A stretch of DNA of 18,469 nt. Source: Stenotrophobium sp040387055 (lineage in GTDB: Bacteria > Pseudomonadota > Gammaproteobacteria > Nevskiales > Nevskiaceae). Location of the stretch: NCBI GenBank assembly GCA_040387055.1, contig JAZKEM010000107.1, forward strand, positions 1 to 18,469. Reading direction: 5' to 3'. The translations under genes and the position numbers were made by a program. The notes under the pieces are model-generated. The model made no database searches and was not told the origin of the DNA. It was given only the letters and a program-made list of their open reading frames with translations. Below are positions 1 through 6,256 of the stretch, in pieces. How positions within the stretch are numbered: position 1 is the stretch's first letter; the number at the start of each line of letters is the position of its first letter.

Positions 1-47
1 AAAAGTTTGAGCAGTTCAGCGGCGCGGGGATCGAGTGGATTGGACAT
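1..47 (-). CDS. hrcA: Heat-inducible transcription repressor HrcA, N-terminal fragment
   Basis: Only the first 15 codons are inside the window; the gene runs off the left edge. The reverse strand reads ATG then M-S-N-P-L-D-P-R-A-A-E-L-L-K-L. This resembles the N-terminus of HrcA, where an L-D-x-R-A-x-x-L-L motif opens the winged-helix DNA-binding domain. HrcA represses heat-shock operons (grpE-dnaK-dnaJ, groESL) through CIRCE operators. A divergent hrcA/nadK-recN arrangement is known in proteobacteria, which supports the call. No Shine-Dalgarno and no CIRCE inverted repeat is visible in the 103-bp gap to nadK. The identification rests on a very short stretch plus context, so it is tentative. 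Confidence 0.55.
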   Translation of the reverse strand, partial: MSNPLDPRAAELLKL

Positions 48-75
48 GAGATGACAGTACCGTAACAAGCGGCAT

Positions 76-129
76 CGTATAAAGGGCGATTCCTTTCGAC
101 AAGACCGATGCGAACCGCTACTTTATACG
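76..129. promoter_or_regulatory. Candidate divergent promoters for hrcA and nadK
   Basis: A perfect 9-bp inverted repeat has arms CGTATAAAG (76-84) and CTTTATACG (121-129). Each arm offers a TATACG -10-like hexamer pointing outward, at 124-129 toward nadK and at 81-76 toward hrcA. Candidate -35s are weak: AAGACC (101-106, 17-bp spacer) for nadK, and TTGTCG on the reverse strand (102-97, 15-bp spacer) for hrcA. The repeat is directly seen; promoter function is inferred. Confidence 0.4.
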
Positions 130-150
130 CATCTTCCTGCAGTTACTTCC

Positions 151-1035
151 ATGCCTATCTTTCAGACCGTCGGCATCATCGGCAAAAAACGTGACGCGCG
201 CGTCGGCCCCACACTGGCTCGACTCGCAGCTTTACTGCGCAAACTCGACTGCACGGTGCTGGTCGATGCGGCTAGTGCTGACCATATCGAGGATCCGTCT
301 TGCCGCTACGCCACCGTTGAAGAACTGGGCGCGCGCTGCAATCTGGTCGTGGTGGTCGGTGGTGACGGCAGCCTGCTCTCCGCCGCCCGCGCGCTCGCGC
401 ACACCGGCGTGCCGATTCTTGGCATCAACCAAGGCCGACTGGGCTTTATGGTCGATATCAATCCCGAGGAGATGGAAGCGACGCTGGCGCAGATTTTTGC
501 TGGCGACTATGTCAACGAAGATCGCCTGCTGCTCAGCGCGCGCATTGTGCGTGGGGACGGCCAAAAGATTGATGGCCCTTTCCTCGCCATTAACGATGTC
601 GTGATCCGCAATCAGGCGGCGGTGCGCATGTTGGATTTCTCGACCTGGATCGGCAACGAGTTCATCAGCCAACACCGTGCAGATGGTTTCATCGTGTCGA
701 CGCCAACCGGCTCCACCGCTTACGCCCTGTCTGGCGGTGGCCCGGTTCTACACCCTTCCCTGCAAGCACTGGCGCTAGTGCCAATTTGCCCGCACACTTT
801 GTCGGATCGCCCAATTGTGGTCGGCAGTGATCGCACCGTGCGCATCATCCTTGGCGGCGGCGAAGGCACGCGCGCGATGTTCACTTGCGACGGCCAAACC
901 AACGAGAGCATCAACCCGGGCGATGCCATTGAGATCAGCCGTGCGTCAGAAACGCTGCGCTTGATCCATCCGGCGAATTACAATTACTTCAATATTCTTA
1001 GAAACAAACTCCACTGGGGTCGCGCGCCAGCCTAA
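151..1035 (+). CDS. nadK: NAD kinase
   Basis: ATP-dependent NAD+ kinase making NADP+ in the cytoplasm, the only de novo route to NADP(H). The 294-aa length is normal for the family. Visible hallmarks are the GGDGS nucleotide/catalytic loop (residues 70-74, with Asp72 the expected general base), the NQGRLGF motif from Asn93, the T-P-T-G-S-T-A-Y segment followed by S-G-G-G-P (about 185-200), and a C-terminal beta domain with C-D-G-Q. The start gives the typical short lead-in before V-G-I-I-G-K. No Shine-Dalgarno precedes it. recN follows after 20 bp in the same direction, so the two are probably co-transcribed, as in many beta- and gammaproteobacteria. Nothing looks truncated. Confidence 0.96.
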   Translation: MPIFQTVGIIGKKRDARVGPTLARLAALLRKLDCTVLVDAASADHIEDPSCRYATVEELGARCNLVVVVGGDGSLLSAARALAHTGVPILGINQGRLGFMVDINPEEMEATLAQIFAGDYVNEDRLLLSARIVRGDGQKIDGPFLAINDVVIRNQAAVRMLDFSTWIGNEFISQHRADGFIVSTPTGSTAYALSGGGPVLHPSLQALALVPICPHTLSDRPIVVGSDRTVRIILGGGEGTRAMFTCDGQTNESINPGDAIEISRASETLRLIHPANYNYFNILRNKLHWGRAPA

Positions 1036-1055
1036 AAGCCTGTGTCGCCAATCTG

Positions 1056-2738
1056 ATGCTTAAACATCTCAATATTCGCAACCTCGCAATCATCGACGAG
1101 CTAGAGCTCGACTTTGCTGCGGGCTTTACCACGCTCACCGGCGAAACTGGCGCGGGCAAATCTATTTTGATCGACGCCATTGGCCTTGTGATCGGCACAC
1201 GTGCAGATAGCGCGCTGGTCCGTGCAGGCCAAGAGAAAGCTGAGATCAGCGCTGAGTTTTCCTTAAGCGATTCTGCGGAAGCGCAGGCTTGGCTCAGCGA
1301 GCAGGAAATGCTCGATGCTGATGACAACAATCTTTGCGTGATTCGCCGCGTGGTTTACGCCGAAGGCCGCACGCGTGCTTTCGTGAACGGCACCGCCGTC
1401 AACGCCGGACAGCTACGCGAACTCGGCGAAACGCTGATCGAAATTTTCGGCCAGAGCGAAAGCCAAACACTGCTGCGCGGTGATGTTCAGCGTCGCCTGC
1501 TGGATAATTTCGGTGGATACGCCAACGCACTCGAAGCCGTTGCCAAAGCCGCGCGCGCACACGCTGAGATTGAGCGCAGCATCGAACGCATCCGCAACGC
1601 GGGTGAACGCGATCCGGCACAGCTCGACTATCTGCGCTTCCAATTGCGCGAACTCGAAGCATTGAATCTGCAGGAAGGCGAACTCGAACAACTTGAGATC
1701 GACCACAAACGCTTGGCTAACGCAGGCAAGTTGATTGGCGATGGCGGCCAGGCGCTGGATCTGCTCTATGGCGGCGAAAGCAGCCTGTATGACCAGCTCA
1801 GCAAAGTCAGCAGCCTACTCGGTGCACTAGCTCCGATTGATGAAGGTTTCAACGAAGCGCTAGTGCTCTCGGACTCTGCGCAAGCGCAAGTCCGCGAATC
1901 CGCTGACGCGCTGCGTCGCGTGCTCGACAAACTAGAGCTTGACCCAGATCAACTCGCACAGATGGAACGCCGTCTCGCCACGATTCACGAACTCGCGCGC
2001 AAGCACCGCGTTAAACCTGCGGAATTGCCTGAGCGTTTAACGTCACTGAAAACCGAGCTCGATGAGCTTGAGCATGCCGCTACTCGCTTGAACGAACTCG
2101 AAAGCCAGCGCGATGCTGCACTTAAAACGTATCGCACTGCCGCGCAAAAGCTCAGCAATGAACGTACTAAAGCTGCGAAAAAATTCAACGACGGCGTTAC
2201 CACCATCGTGCGCCAACTCGGCATGGCCAACGCGCAGTTCATTGCAGCCGTTGAAAACAACGCTAGCGACAAACCGCGCGCGTATGGCGATGACGAAATT
2301 CGTTTTGATTTTTCCGCCAACCCAGGCCAGCCACCTCGCGCCTTGGCAAAAGTTGCATCTGGCGGCGAACTCTCACGCGTTTCGCTGGCGATCCAAGTGG
2401 TCGGCAGCCAGAACGGCGGCGCAGCGACGATGATCTTCGATGAAGTCGACGCCGGCATCGGCGGCGGCACGGCTGAAATCGTCGGGCAAAAACTCCGTGC
2501 ACTCGGTGGCAGTCGTCAGGTGTTGTGCGTCACGCATCTTGCACAGGTGGCCGCACAAAGCAGCAACCACTTTGGGATTCGCAAAGAAGTTAAAGCCGGC
2601 CAAACCTACACGCGCGTGCGACCGCTGGCTGATAAGGATCGCGTGGAAGAGCTGGCTCGCATGCAGGGCGGCGTAGAAATTACCGCTGCGGCGCTAAGCC
2701 ACGCTAAAGAATTGCTAAAAAACGCAGCGAAAGGCTAA
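1056..2738 (+). CDS. recN: DNA repair protein RecN
   Basis: SMC-like ATPase acting in double-strand-break repair and part of the SOS response in many bacteria. The 560 residues fit the family. The N-terminal half-head carries Walker A GETGAGKS (29-36). A long charged central region rich in E-L-E-x-L repeats (about 150-390) would form the coiled-coil arm. The C-terminal half-head has the ABC signature SGGELSR (about 434-440), Walker B in M-I-F-D-E-V-D-A-G (about 457-465) and the C-V-T-H-L-A-Q-V switch region (from about 491). The ATG lies 20 bp after nadK with no Shine-Dalgarno, so translation may be coupled or SD-independent. I see no clear LexA box in the nadK-recN gap. The stop codon lies inside the stem of the downstream terminator. 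Confidence 0.97.
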   Translation: MLKHLNIRNLAIIDELELDFAAGFTTLTGETGAGKSILIDAIGLVIGTRADSALVRAGQEKAEISAEFSLSDSAEAQAWLSEQEMLDADDNNLCVIRRVVYAEGRTRAFVNGTAVNAGQLRELGETLIEIFGQSESQTLLRGDVQRRLLDNFGGYANALEAVAKAARAHAEIERSIERIRNAGERDPAQLDYLRFQLRELEALNLQEGELEQLEIDHKRLANAGKLIGDGGQALDLLYGGESSLYDQLSKVSSLLGALAPIDEGFNEALVLSDSAQAQVRESADALRRVLDKLELDPDQLAQMERRLATIHELARKHRVKPAELPERLTSLKTELDELEHAATRLNELESQRDAALKTYRTAAQKLSNERTKAAKKFNDGVTTIVRQLGMANAQFIAAVENNASDKPRAYGDDEIRFDFSANPGQPPRALAKVASGGELSRVSLAIQVVGSQNGGAATMIFDEVDAGIGGGTAEIVGQKLRALGGSRQVLCVTHLAQVAAQSSNHFGIRKEVKAGQTYTRVRPLADKDRVEELARMQGGVEITAAALSHAKELLKNAAKG

Positions 2739-2760
2739 ATCGATATTTAGCCTTTCGTTT
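2728..2760. terminator. Bidirectional Rho-independent terminator between recN and the fur unit
   Basis: A perfect 13-bp stem (2728-2740 with 2745-2757) encloses a CGAT loop and is followed by TTT on the + strand. On the reverse strand the stem is followed, after CTGCG, by a run of six T. The recN stop codon (2736-2738) is within the left arm. It lies between convergent genes, so it should stop recN from one side and the fur-repeat-protein unit from the other. Confidence 0.85.
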
Positions 2761-2767
2761 CAAATTG

Positions 2768-3118
2768 TTATTCGTCTTTCTTAACTTCATCTACCGCATC
2801 GCGGGTGGCATGGCCTACACCCGTAGCCGCGTCTTTTACGCCGTGACCAATCGCCTTGGCGCCGTCTCTAAAGGCATGACCGGTCGCTTTGGCTGCTTTT
2901 TTGGTGCCGTGCCCAATCTGCTTGGCAACATCGCGCGTACCGTGGCCCACAGCAGTGGCACCTTTTTTGATCGCATGGCCAGTGCCAACCGCAGCATCTT
3001 TAACGCCATGGCCCACTTCGGTCGCACCCTCTTTGACCTGTTCGCCTGCGGGTTCGTCCGCAAAGGCAACAGAAGAGACTGCTAGCAAAGCAACAGCAAG
3101 CTGAAATTTGATGGCCAT
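2768..3118 (-). CDS. Small periplasmic protein of seven 11-residue repeats (LEA-like)
   Basis: 116 aa when started at the ATG at 3118. An AGGAG lies six bases upstream of this ATG, whereas the in-frame ATG at 3124 directly abuts that SD. Residues 1-20 form a signal peptide (K4, hydrophobic core, cleavage likely after A-F-A). The mature part is seven consecutive 11-residue units (residues 35-111) of the form [VIT]-G-H-[GA]-x-[KR]-[KD]-x-[AV]-x-x, then an acidic/basic tail. Gly-His recurs at 36/37, 47/48, 58/59, 69/70, 80/81, 91/92 and 102/103. Eleven-residue Lys/Ala-rich repeats resemble group-3 LEA proteins, which form amphipathic helices on drying or at membranes. I do not recognise a named family. 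The gene starts 25 bp after fur in the same direction and is probably co-transcribed with it. Function is unknown; envelope protection or metal binding are guesses. Confidence 0.75.
   Translation of the reverse strand: MAIKFQLAVALLAVSSVAFADEPAGEQVKEGATEVGHGVKDAAVGTGHAIKKGATAVGHGTRDVAKQIGHGTKKAAKATGHAFRDGAKAIGHGVKDAATGVGHATRDAVDEVKKDE
2786..3016 (-). repeat. Seven tandem 33-bp coding repeats
   Basis: 231 bp = 7 x 33 encode the 11-residue units of the fur-linked periplasmic protein. Unit boundaries are exact at the protein level, with no insertions between the seven Gly-His pairs. DNA copies have diverged at third positions, so the array is old rather than a recent slippage expansion. The best-conserved stretch on the reverse strand codes for G-H-G plus a following Lys/Arg. 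Confidence 0.85.
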
Positions 3119-3124
3119 GGTCAT

Positions 3125-3129
3125 CTCCT
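3125..3129 (-). promoter_or_regulatory. Ribosome binding site that decides the start of the repeat protein
   Basis: Reverse-strand AGGAG sits six bases before the ATG at 3118 and zero bases before the ATG at 3124. Only the inner start has usable spacing, so the protein begins M-A-I-K rather than M-T-M-A-I-K. Confidence 0.75.
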
Positions 3130-3143
3130 AGCTAAAACGAGGA

Positions 3144-3560
3144 TTAGTTACCGCTACGGCAGTTCTTGCACTCACCGTACATGATCAAGCTGTGTTCGCG
3201 CAGGCTAAAGCCGAGTTCCTTGGCTTTTTCGTGCTGGCGCTTCTCGATGACATCGTCTTGGAACTCCACAACTAATCCGCACTTGATGCAGACCATGTGG
3301 TCGTGATGGTTGCCACGCTCCAATTCAAATACGGCGTGACCGCCTTCAAAGTGGTGACGGCGGACAAGGCCAGCAGACTCAAACTGAGTAAGTACGCGGT
3401 AAACGGTGGCTAGGCCAATGTCATCCTGCCCATCGAGGAACTGGCGATAGATGTCTTCTGCCGACATATGACGGGTCGGGCTGTGCTCCAGCATTTCCAG
3501 AATTTTAAGGCGCGGCAGCGTTACTTTGAGGCCAGCGTTACGAAGGTCAGAAGATTCCAC
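3144..3560 (-). CDS. fur: Ferric uptake regulator Fur
   Basis: Fe(II)-responsive repressor of iron uptake and storage genes; cytoplasmic dimer. 138 aa, typical length. The N-terminal winged helix spans about residues 1-82, with G-L-A-T-V-Y-R recognition helix residues 49-55. The dimerisation/metal domain has the H-H-D-H motif (85-88) and two structural-zinc CxxC pairs (Cys91/Cys94 and Cys131/Cys134). The start is GTG (3558-3560), giving M-E-S-S-D-L-R, which matches the usual M-E-x-x-D-L-R Fur opening; no in-frame ATG upstream makes a better start. No Shine-Dalgarno is visible. bamE is divergent, as in many gammaproteobacteria and betaproteobacteria. A small repeat protein follows 25 bp downstream on the same strand. 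No convincing Fur box is seen upstream. Confidence 0.97.
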   Translation of the reverse strand: MESSDLRNAGLKVTLPRLKILEMLEHSPTRHMSAEDIYRQFLDGQDDIGLATVYRVLTQFESAGLVRRHHFEGGHAVFELERGNHHDHMVCIKCGLVVEFQDDVIEKRQHEKAKELGFSLREHSLIMYGECKNCRSGN

Positions 3561-3591
3561 GGTATAAGCCCATGTCGAGGTGGATTTTGGG

Positions 3592-3598
3592 TATTATC
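3592..3598. promoter_or_regulatory. Shared -10-like element in the fur/bamE divergent gap
   Basis: The 71-bp gap between the two starts contains TATTAT (3592-3597, + strand, toward bamE). Read on the other strand, positions 3598-3593 give GATAAT (toward fur). Either could be a -10, which would make the two promoters overlap. No good -35 lies at 17 bp on either side, so this is only a candidate. Confidence 0.3.
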
Positions 3599-3631
3599 GC
3601 ATTCCCTTAGCTACGATCACCATCATTACTC

Positions 3632-4108
3632 ATGCGTTCTTTCCTGATCCTGTTTGCGGCCCTTTCACTGGGCGCCTGCGCCACCGCAAGCAATGTGGTG
3701 AATAGTGTGGTGTACAAACTGCCGACTCGCCAAGGCAATGTCATTGACCAAAAGCAGCTGGATCAGCTGCAAATCGGCATGACCCGCGATCAAGTGAAGT
3801 TCTTGATGGGCACTGCGGTAGCCACCGGTCCATTCTCAGATGACCGCTGGGATTACATCGGTTATTACAAATCACCCCGCGGCGAAGTCAGCGAACGTAC
3901 GGTGACGCTGTATTTCGATGCCAACAAGCTGAACAAGATGGAAGGCATTCAGGTCGCTGGTAGCGCCGATAACCTTGGCATGCAGCCGCCCAATGCGAAG
4001 GCTGTGATCGATCAGCAGAAAAAAGAACATATGGAAGACACTCGCTCACAGAACGAGCGCGTAACGGAAAAAGGCGATCCATCAACGCCTACAAACCAGG
4101 CTCCTTAA
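3632..4108 (+). CDS. bamE: Outer membrane assembly lipoprotein BamE (SmpA/OmlA)
   Basis: Lipoprotein subunit of the BAM complex that inserts beta-barrel proteins into the outer membrane. 158 aa. The signal peptide ends in lipobox L-G-A-C with Cys16 as the lipidated residue. The SmpA/OmlA domain (about 30-110) shows Q-L-D-Q-L-Q-I-G-M-T-R-D-Q-V, the L-M-G-T turn and the D-R-W-D-Y-I-G-Y-Y motif, followed by a T-L-Y-F-D strand. The C-terminal 45 residues are hydrophilic, low-complexity and rich in Gln, Lys and Glu, longer than in E. coli BamE. fur is divergent, the standard context. Its last 20 bp overlap the 3' end of convergent rnfH. No Shine-Dalgarno is apparent before the ATG. Confidence 0.94.
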   Translation: MRSFLILFAALSLGACATASNVVNSVVYKLPTRQGNVIDQKQLDQLQIGMTRDQVKFLMGTAVATGPFSDDRWDYIGYYKSPRGEVSERTVTLYFDANKLNKMEGIQVAGSADNLGMQPPNAKAVIDQQKKEHMEDTRSQNERVTEKGDPSTPTNQAP

Positions 4109-4406
4109 GCCGAAGTTTCCGCTTCTTCGCAACACGCTCCCGCCGTACCACTTTGGGGTCGGCGGTGAGCTCGCGGTAAATCTCCACACGATCGCCGGCT
4201 CGCAGCGCTGAATCCAGCGTGACAATGCGGCCGAATACGCCGACCTTCACCATCGCTAAATTAATCTGCGGATACTGCGCCAGCACGCCGCTGCTTTCAA
4301 TTGCTACACGCACGGTTGCGTCTTGCGGCAGGTTGATTGCAAAGATGCGCTGCTGCGTCGGCAAGGCATACACAACTTCAACCGCAATCACTTCAGGCTT
4401 TGCCAT
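4089..4406 (-). CDS. rnfH: RnfH family (RatB) ubiquitin-like protein
   Basis: Small beta-grasp protein of the RnfH/YfjF family, 105 aa from the ATG at 4406 (M-A-K-P-E-V-I-A-V-E-V-V-Y). The biochemical role is unsettled; family members are nearly always next to ratA and smpB. Visible family features are the V-E-V-V-Y-A opening strand, D-A-T-V followed by an alpha-helix with A-I-E-S-S-G, the V-G-V-F-G-R segment and the D-R-V-E-I-Y-R-E-L-T motif near the end, with a Lys/Arg-rich tail. The start overlaps the ratA stop by 14 bp, indicating translational coupling. An upstream in-frame ATG (4421) would extend further into ratA and lacks family similarity. The 3' end overlaps convergent bamE by 20 bp. 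Confidence 0.9.
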   Translation of the reverse strand: MAKPEVIAVEVVYALPTQQRIFAINLPQDATVRVAIESSGVLAQYPQINLAMVKVGVFGRIVTLDSALRAGDRVEIYRELTADPKVVRRERVAKKRKLRLKEPGL

Positions 4407-4830
4407 AGACGACTTCAGCACGCTGCTTGAATGCGTCCATCACGCTGCCGATAGCGCTGTTGATCAGCGGCGCCAGTGTGCCTTCCATAATGCGGCTGCC
4501 GAATTCCAAAGAGATTTTCAGCGTGACCTTGCAGGCACGCTCGGCGAGTGGTTGAAACTCCCAAACGCCGCTGAGTTGCTTAAACGGGCCTTCGAGCAGT
4601 TTCATGTGGATGCGCGTGCCCTGCTCCATCCGGTTCTCGGTGGCAAAGCTGTCTGACAAACCTTTCACGCGAAACCCAACGCGCGCGCGCACCAATGTTT
4701 CGTCTGCGGATTCCACTTTCGCTGAAACACAGCCCGGCAGAAACTGAGGGTAAGACTCAATATCGGCGACGAGTCGGTAAAGTTCATCAGCGCTGAAAGT
4801 CAGTAGCGCTGAGCGTTCAAGTTTCGCCAT
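4393..4830 (-). CDS. ratA: RatA, START/polyketide-cyclase-like ribosome association protein
   Basis: 145-aa START-like fold protein of the RatA/COQ10 family. E. coli RatA was reported to bind the 50S subunit and block 70S association; related proteins bind ubiquinone, so the role in this organism is uncertain. The family signature is the N-terminal A-D-E-L-Y-R-L-V-A-D-I-E-S-Y-P-Q-F-L-P-G (about 15-34), then alternating strands, G-P-F-K-Q-L-S-G-x-W-E-F and a long C-terminal helix with F-K-Q-R-A. It starts three bases after the transporter stop and overlaps rnfH by 14 bp, so the three genes probably form one leftward transcript. The RatA-RnfH-SmpB grouping is conserved across gammaproteobacteria. 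Confidence 0.93.
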   Translation of the reverse strand: MAKLERSALLTFSADELYRLVADIESYPQFLPGCVSAKVESADETLVRARVGFRVKGLSDSFATENRMEQGTRIHMKLLEGPFKQLSGVWEFQPLAERACKVTLKISLEFGSRIMEGTLAPLINSAIGSVMDAFKQRAEVVYGKA

Positions 4831-4833
4831 CGA

Positions 4834-6219
4834 CTACAAACCCCAAAGTGACGTTAGCCAATCCAGCAGCCCTGCCGAATACACCAACACCACAATCAAG
4901 AAAATACGAGCCGGATAGCGCAGCATGGCTTTCCATGCGCCGTAGAGCCAAGCATCGCGTTCACCAAAGGCGGCACGCGACATTTCTACCGGCATGATGC
5001 GCGCAGCAAAAATGCACAGCAGCAGACCGCAAGTTGGCGCAAACCAGTTCGAGGTCAGAATTTGCAGCCACTCAAAGAAGTTACGGTTGAGCACGCGCAC
5101 GTCTTGCAGCACGCTGAAACAAAGCAGCGAGAAAATGCCAATCAACCAAATGATCACTGCACTCCACACCGCAGCAAACGCGCGCGTGGTGCGCTGCCAA
5201 TCGACAATAAAACGCGCAACCGGCTCTAGCAGTGTGACTGCCGACATCAAGGTGGTCGTCAGCAACATCACAAAAAACGCGACACCGATCAAAGTTCCTG
5301 CAGGGCCGGCAGGCAAAGCGCGTGGCAACACTTCAAATATCAATGCCAAGCCGGGTGTCGGTTGCAGATTGGCGCTGAAGATCAGCGCAAACACCGCAAC
5401 GCCAGCAACAAGGCTGTAGATCGTATCCATCATGATGACGGTGACTGCCATGCGCTTGAGCGGCGCACTGGCGGGCAGATAGCTGCCCATCGCCATCATC
5501 ACGCCCATGCCCAGACCCAAGGTAAAGAAAGCCTGATTGAGCGCAACCACCGCGCCGCGCCAGCCAAATTTGTGGAAATCCGGCGTCAGCAGATAAGCCA
5601 AGGCCGCCTTACCGTCGCCATGCATTAGCGCATAAGCGCAGATCAGCAAACTCAAGATAAAGGCAGTCGGCACCAAACGACGCGCCGCCTGCTCAATGCC
5701 ATCACGCACACCCTGCGCCACAACGATGCAGGTCACCACCATGAACAGTGTGTGCCAAGTGAGGCTGCGCTCAGGGTCCTGCGCCAAATGAAGGAACGTG
5801 GCATGGGCGCGCTCCGCGTCAGCACCACTGAATACCCCACCAGCTACACGCGCCACGTAAGCGGCGCTCCACCCAGCGACGACGCTGTAAAACGACAGAA
5901 TTAGTGCCGCGCCGACCAGTGACAATGCGCCAATCACGATCCAGACACGCTGTGCCTTGGCCGTCTCTACAAGCCGGGCAAAGCCATTAACGAGGTCGTC
6001 ACGCATCCAACGGCCGAGCATCCATTCGGTAGTCAGCAGCGGCAGTCCGACGAGCAGCAATGCGATCAAATAGGCGGCCAAAAAGACCACGCCACCGTAC
6101 TCGCCCATCAGGTAAGGCAAGCGTGCAACGTTACCAATACCCATGGCCGCACCACCCGCCACCCATAGGAAGGCGCGGTTGGAGGACCAGTAGCCGTAGC
6201 TGCTTTCGCGAATATTCAT
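4834..6219 (-). CDS. Sodium-dependent transporter, NSS/SLC6-like family
   Basis: 461-aa polytopic inner-membrane protein with about 11-12 hydrophobic segments, fitting the neurotransmitter:sodium symporter family that imports amino acids or related substrates with Na+. The TM1 unwound motif is A-M-G-I-G-N-V-A-R-L-P-Y-L followed by G-E-Y-G-G (about 25-43), the family's G-x-G-N-x-x-R-x-P-Y-L pattern. Gln-rich N-Q-A-F-F-T-L-G-L-G-M-G (about 228-239) matches TM6. The substrate cannot be read from sequence. There is no Shine-Dalgarno, and only 37 bp separate its ATG from the likely smpB ATG. ratA starts three bases after its stop, so this transporter sits at the head of the ratA-rnfH unit, an unusual partner for ribosome-associated proteins. 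Confidence 0.9.
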   Translation of the reverse strand: MNIRESSYGYWSSNRAFLWVAGGAAMGIGNVARLPYLMGEYGGVVFLAAYLIALLLVGLPLLTTEWMLGRWMRDDLVNGFARLVETAKAQRVWIVIGALSLVGAALILSFYSVVAGWSAAYVARVAGGVFSGADAERAHATFLHLAQDPERSLTWHTLFMVVTCIVVAQGVRDGIEQAARRLVPTAFILSLLICAYALMHGDGKAALAYLLTPDFHKFGWRGAVVALNQAFFTLGLGMGVMMAMGSYLPASAPLKRMAVTVIMMDTIYSLVAGVAVFALIFSANLQPTPGLALIFEVLPRALPAGPAGTLIGVAFFVMLLTTTLMSAVTLLEPVARFIVDWQRTTRAFAAVWSAVIIWLIGIFSLLCFSVLQDVRVLNRNFFEWLQILTSNWFAPTCGLLLCIFAARIMPVEMSRAAFGERDAWLYGAWKAMLRYPARIFLIVVLVYSAGLLDWLTSLWGL

Positions 6220-6226
6220 TAGGCGT

Positions 6227-6250
6227 AGTGTAGCGATGGAGACCTATAAT
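6227..6250. promoter_or_regulatory. Tight divergent promoters, transporter (-) and smpB (+)
   Basis: On the + strand a perfect TATAAT (6245-6250) ends six bases before the smpB ATG (6257). On the reverse strand TACACT (6232-6227) ends seven bases before the transporter ATG (6219), with a CGCACA -35-like hexamer 17 bp upstream. Normal -10 to +1 spacing would put both transcription starts at or within one base of the start codons. The -35 for smpB is poor. Promoter activity is inferred. Confidence 0.45.
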
Positions 6251-6256
6251 GTGCGG

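Noticed and set aside
48..150. Search for a CIRCE operator or heat-shock sigma-32 promoter before hrcA.
   Set aside because: No TTAGCACTC-type inverted repeat; a CTTG...CCCTTTAT stretch on the reverse strand only loosely resembles sigma-32 sites.
2765..3085. A + strand open frame opposite the 11-mer repeat protein.
   Set aside because: The reverse strand has the signal peptide, exact repeats and AGGAG; the + frame is the mirror of the repeat and begins within the terminator region.
3614..3629. Possible Fur box before bamE/fur (reverse-strand TAATGAT near the bamE start).
   Set aside because: By hand it matches the 19-bp Fur consensus at only about 11 positions and lacks the symmetric second half, so it is not better than chance for this AT content.
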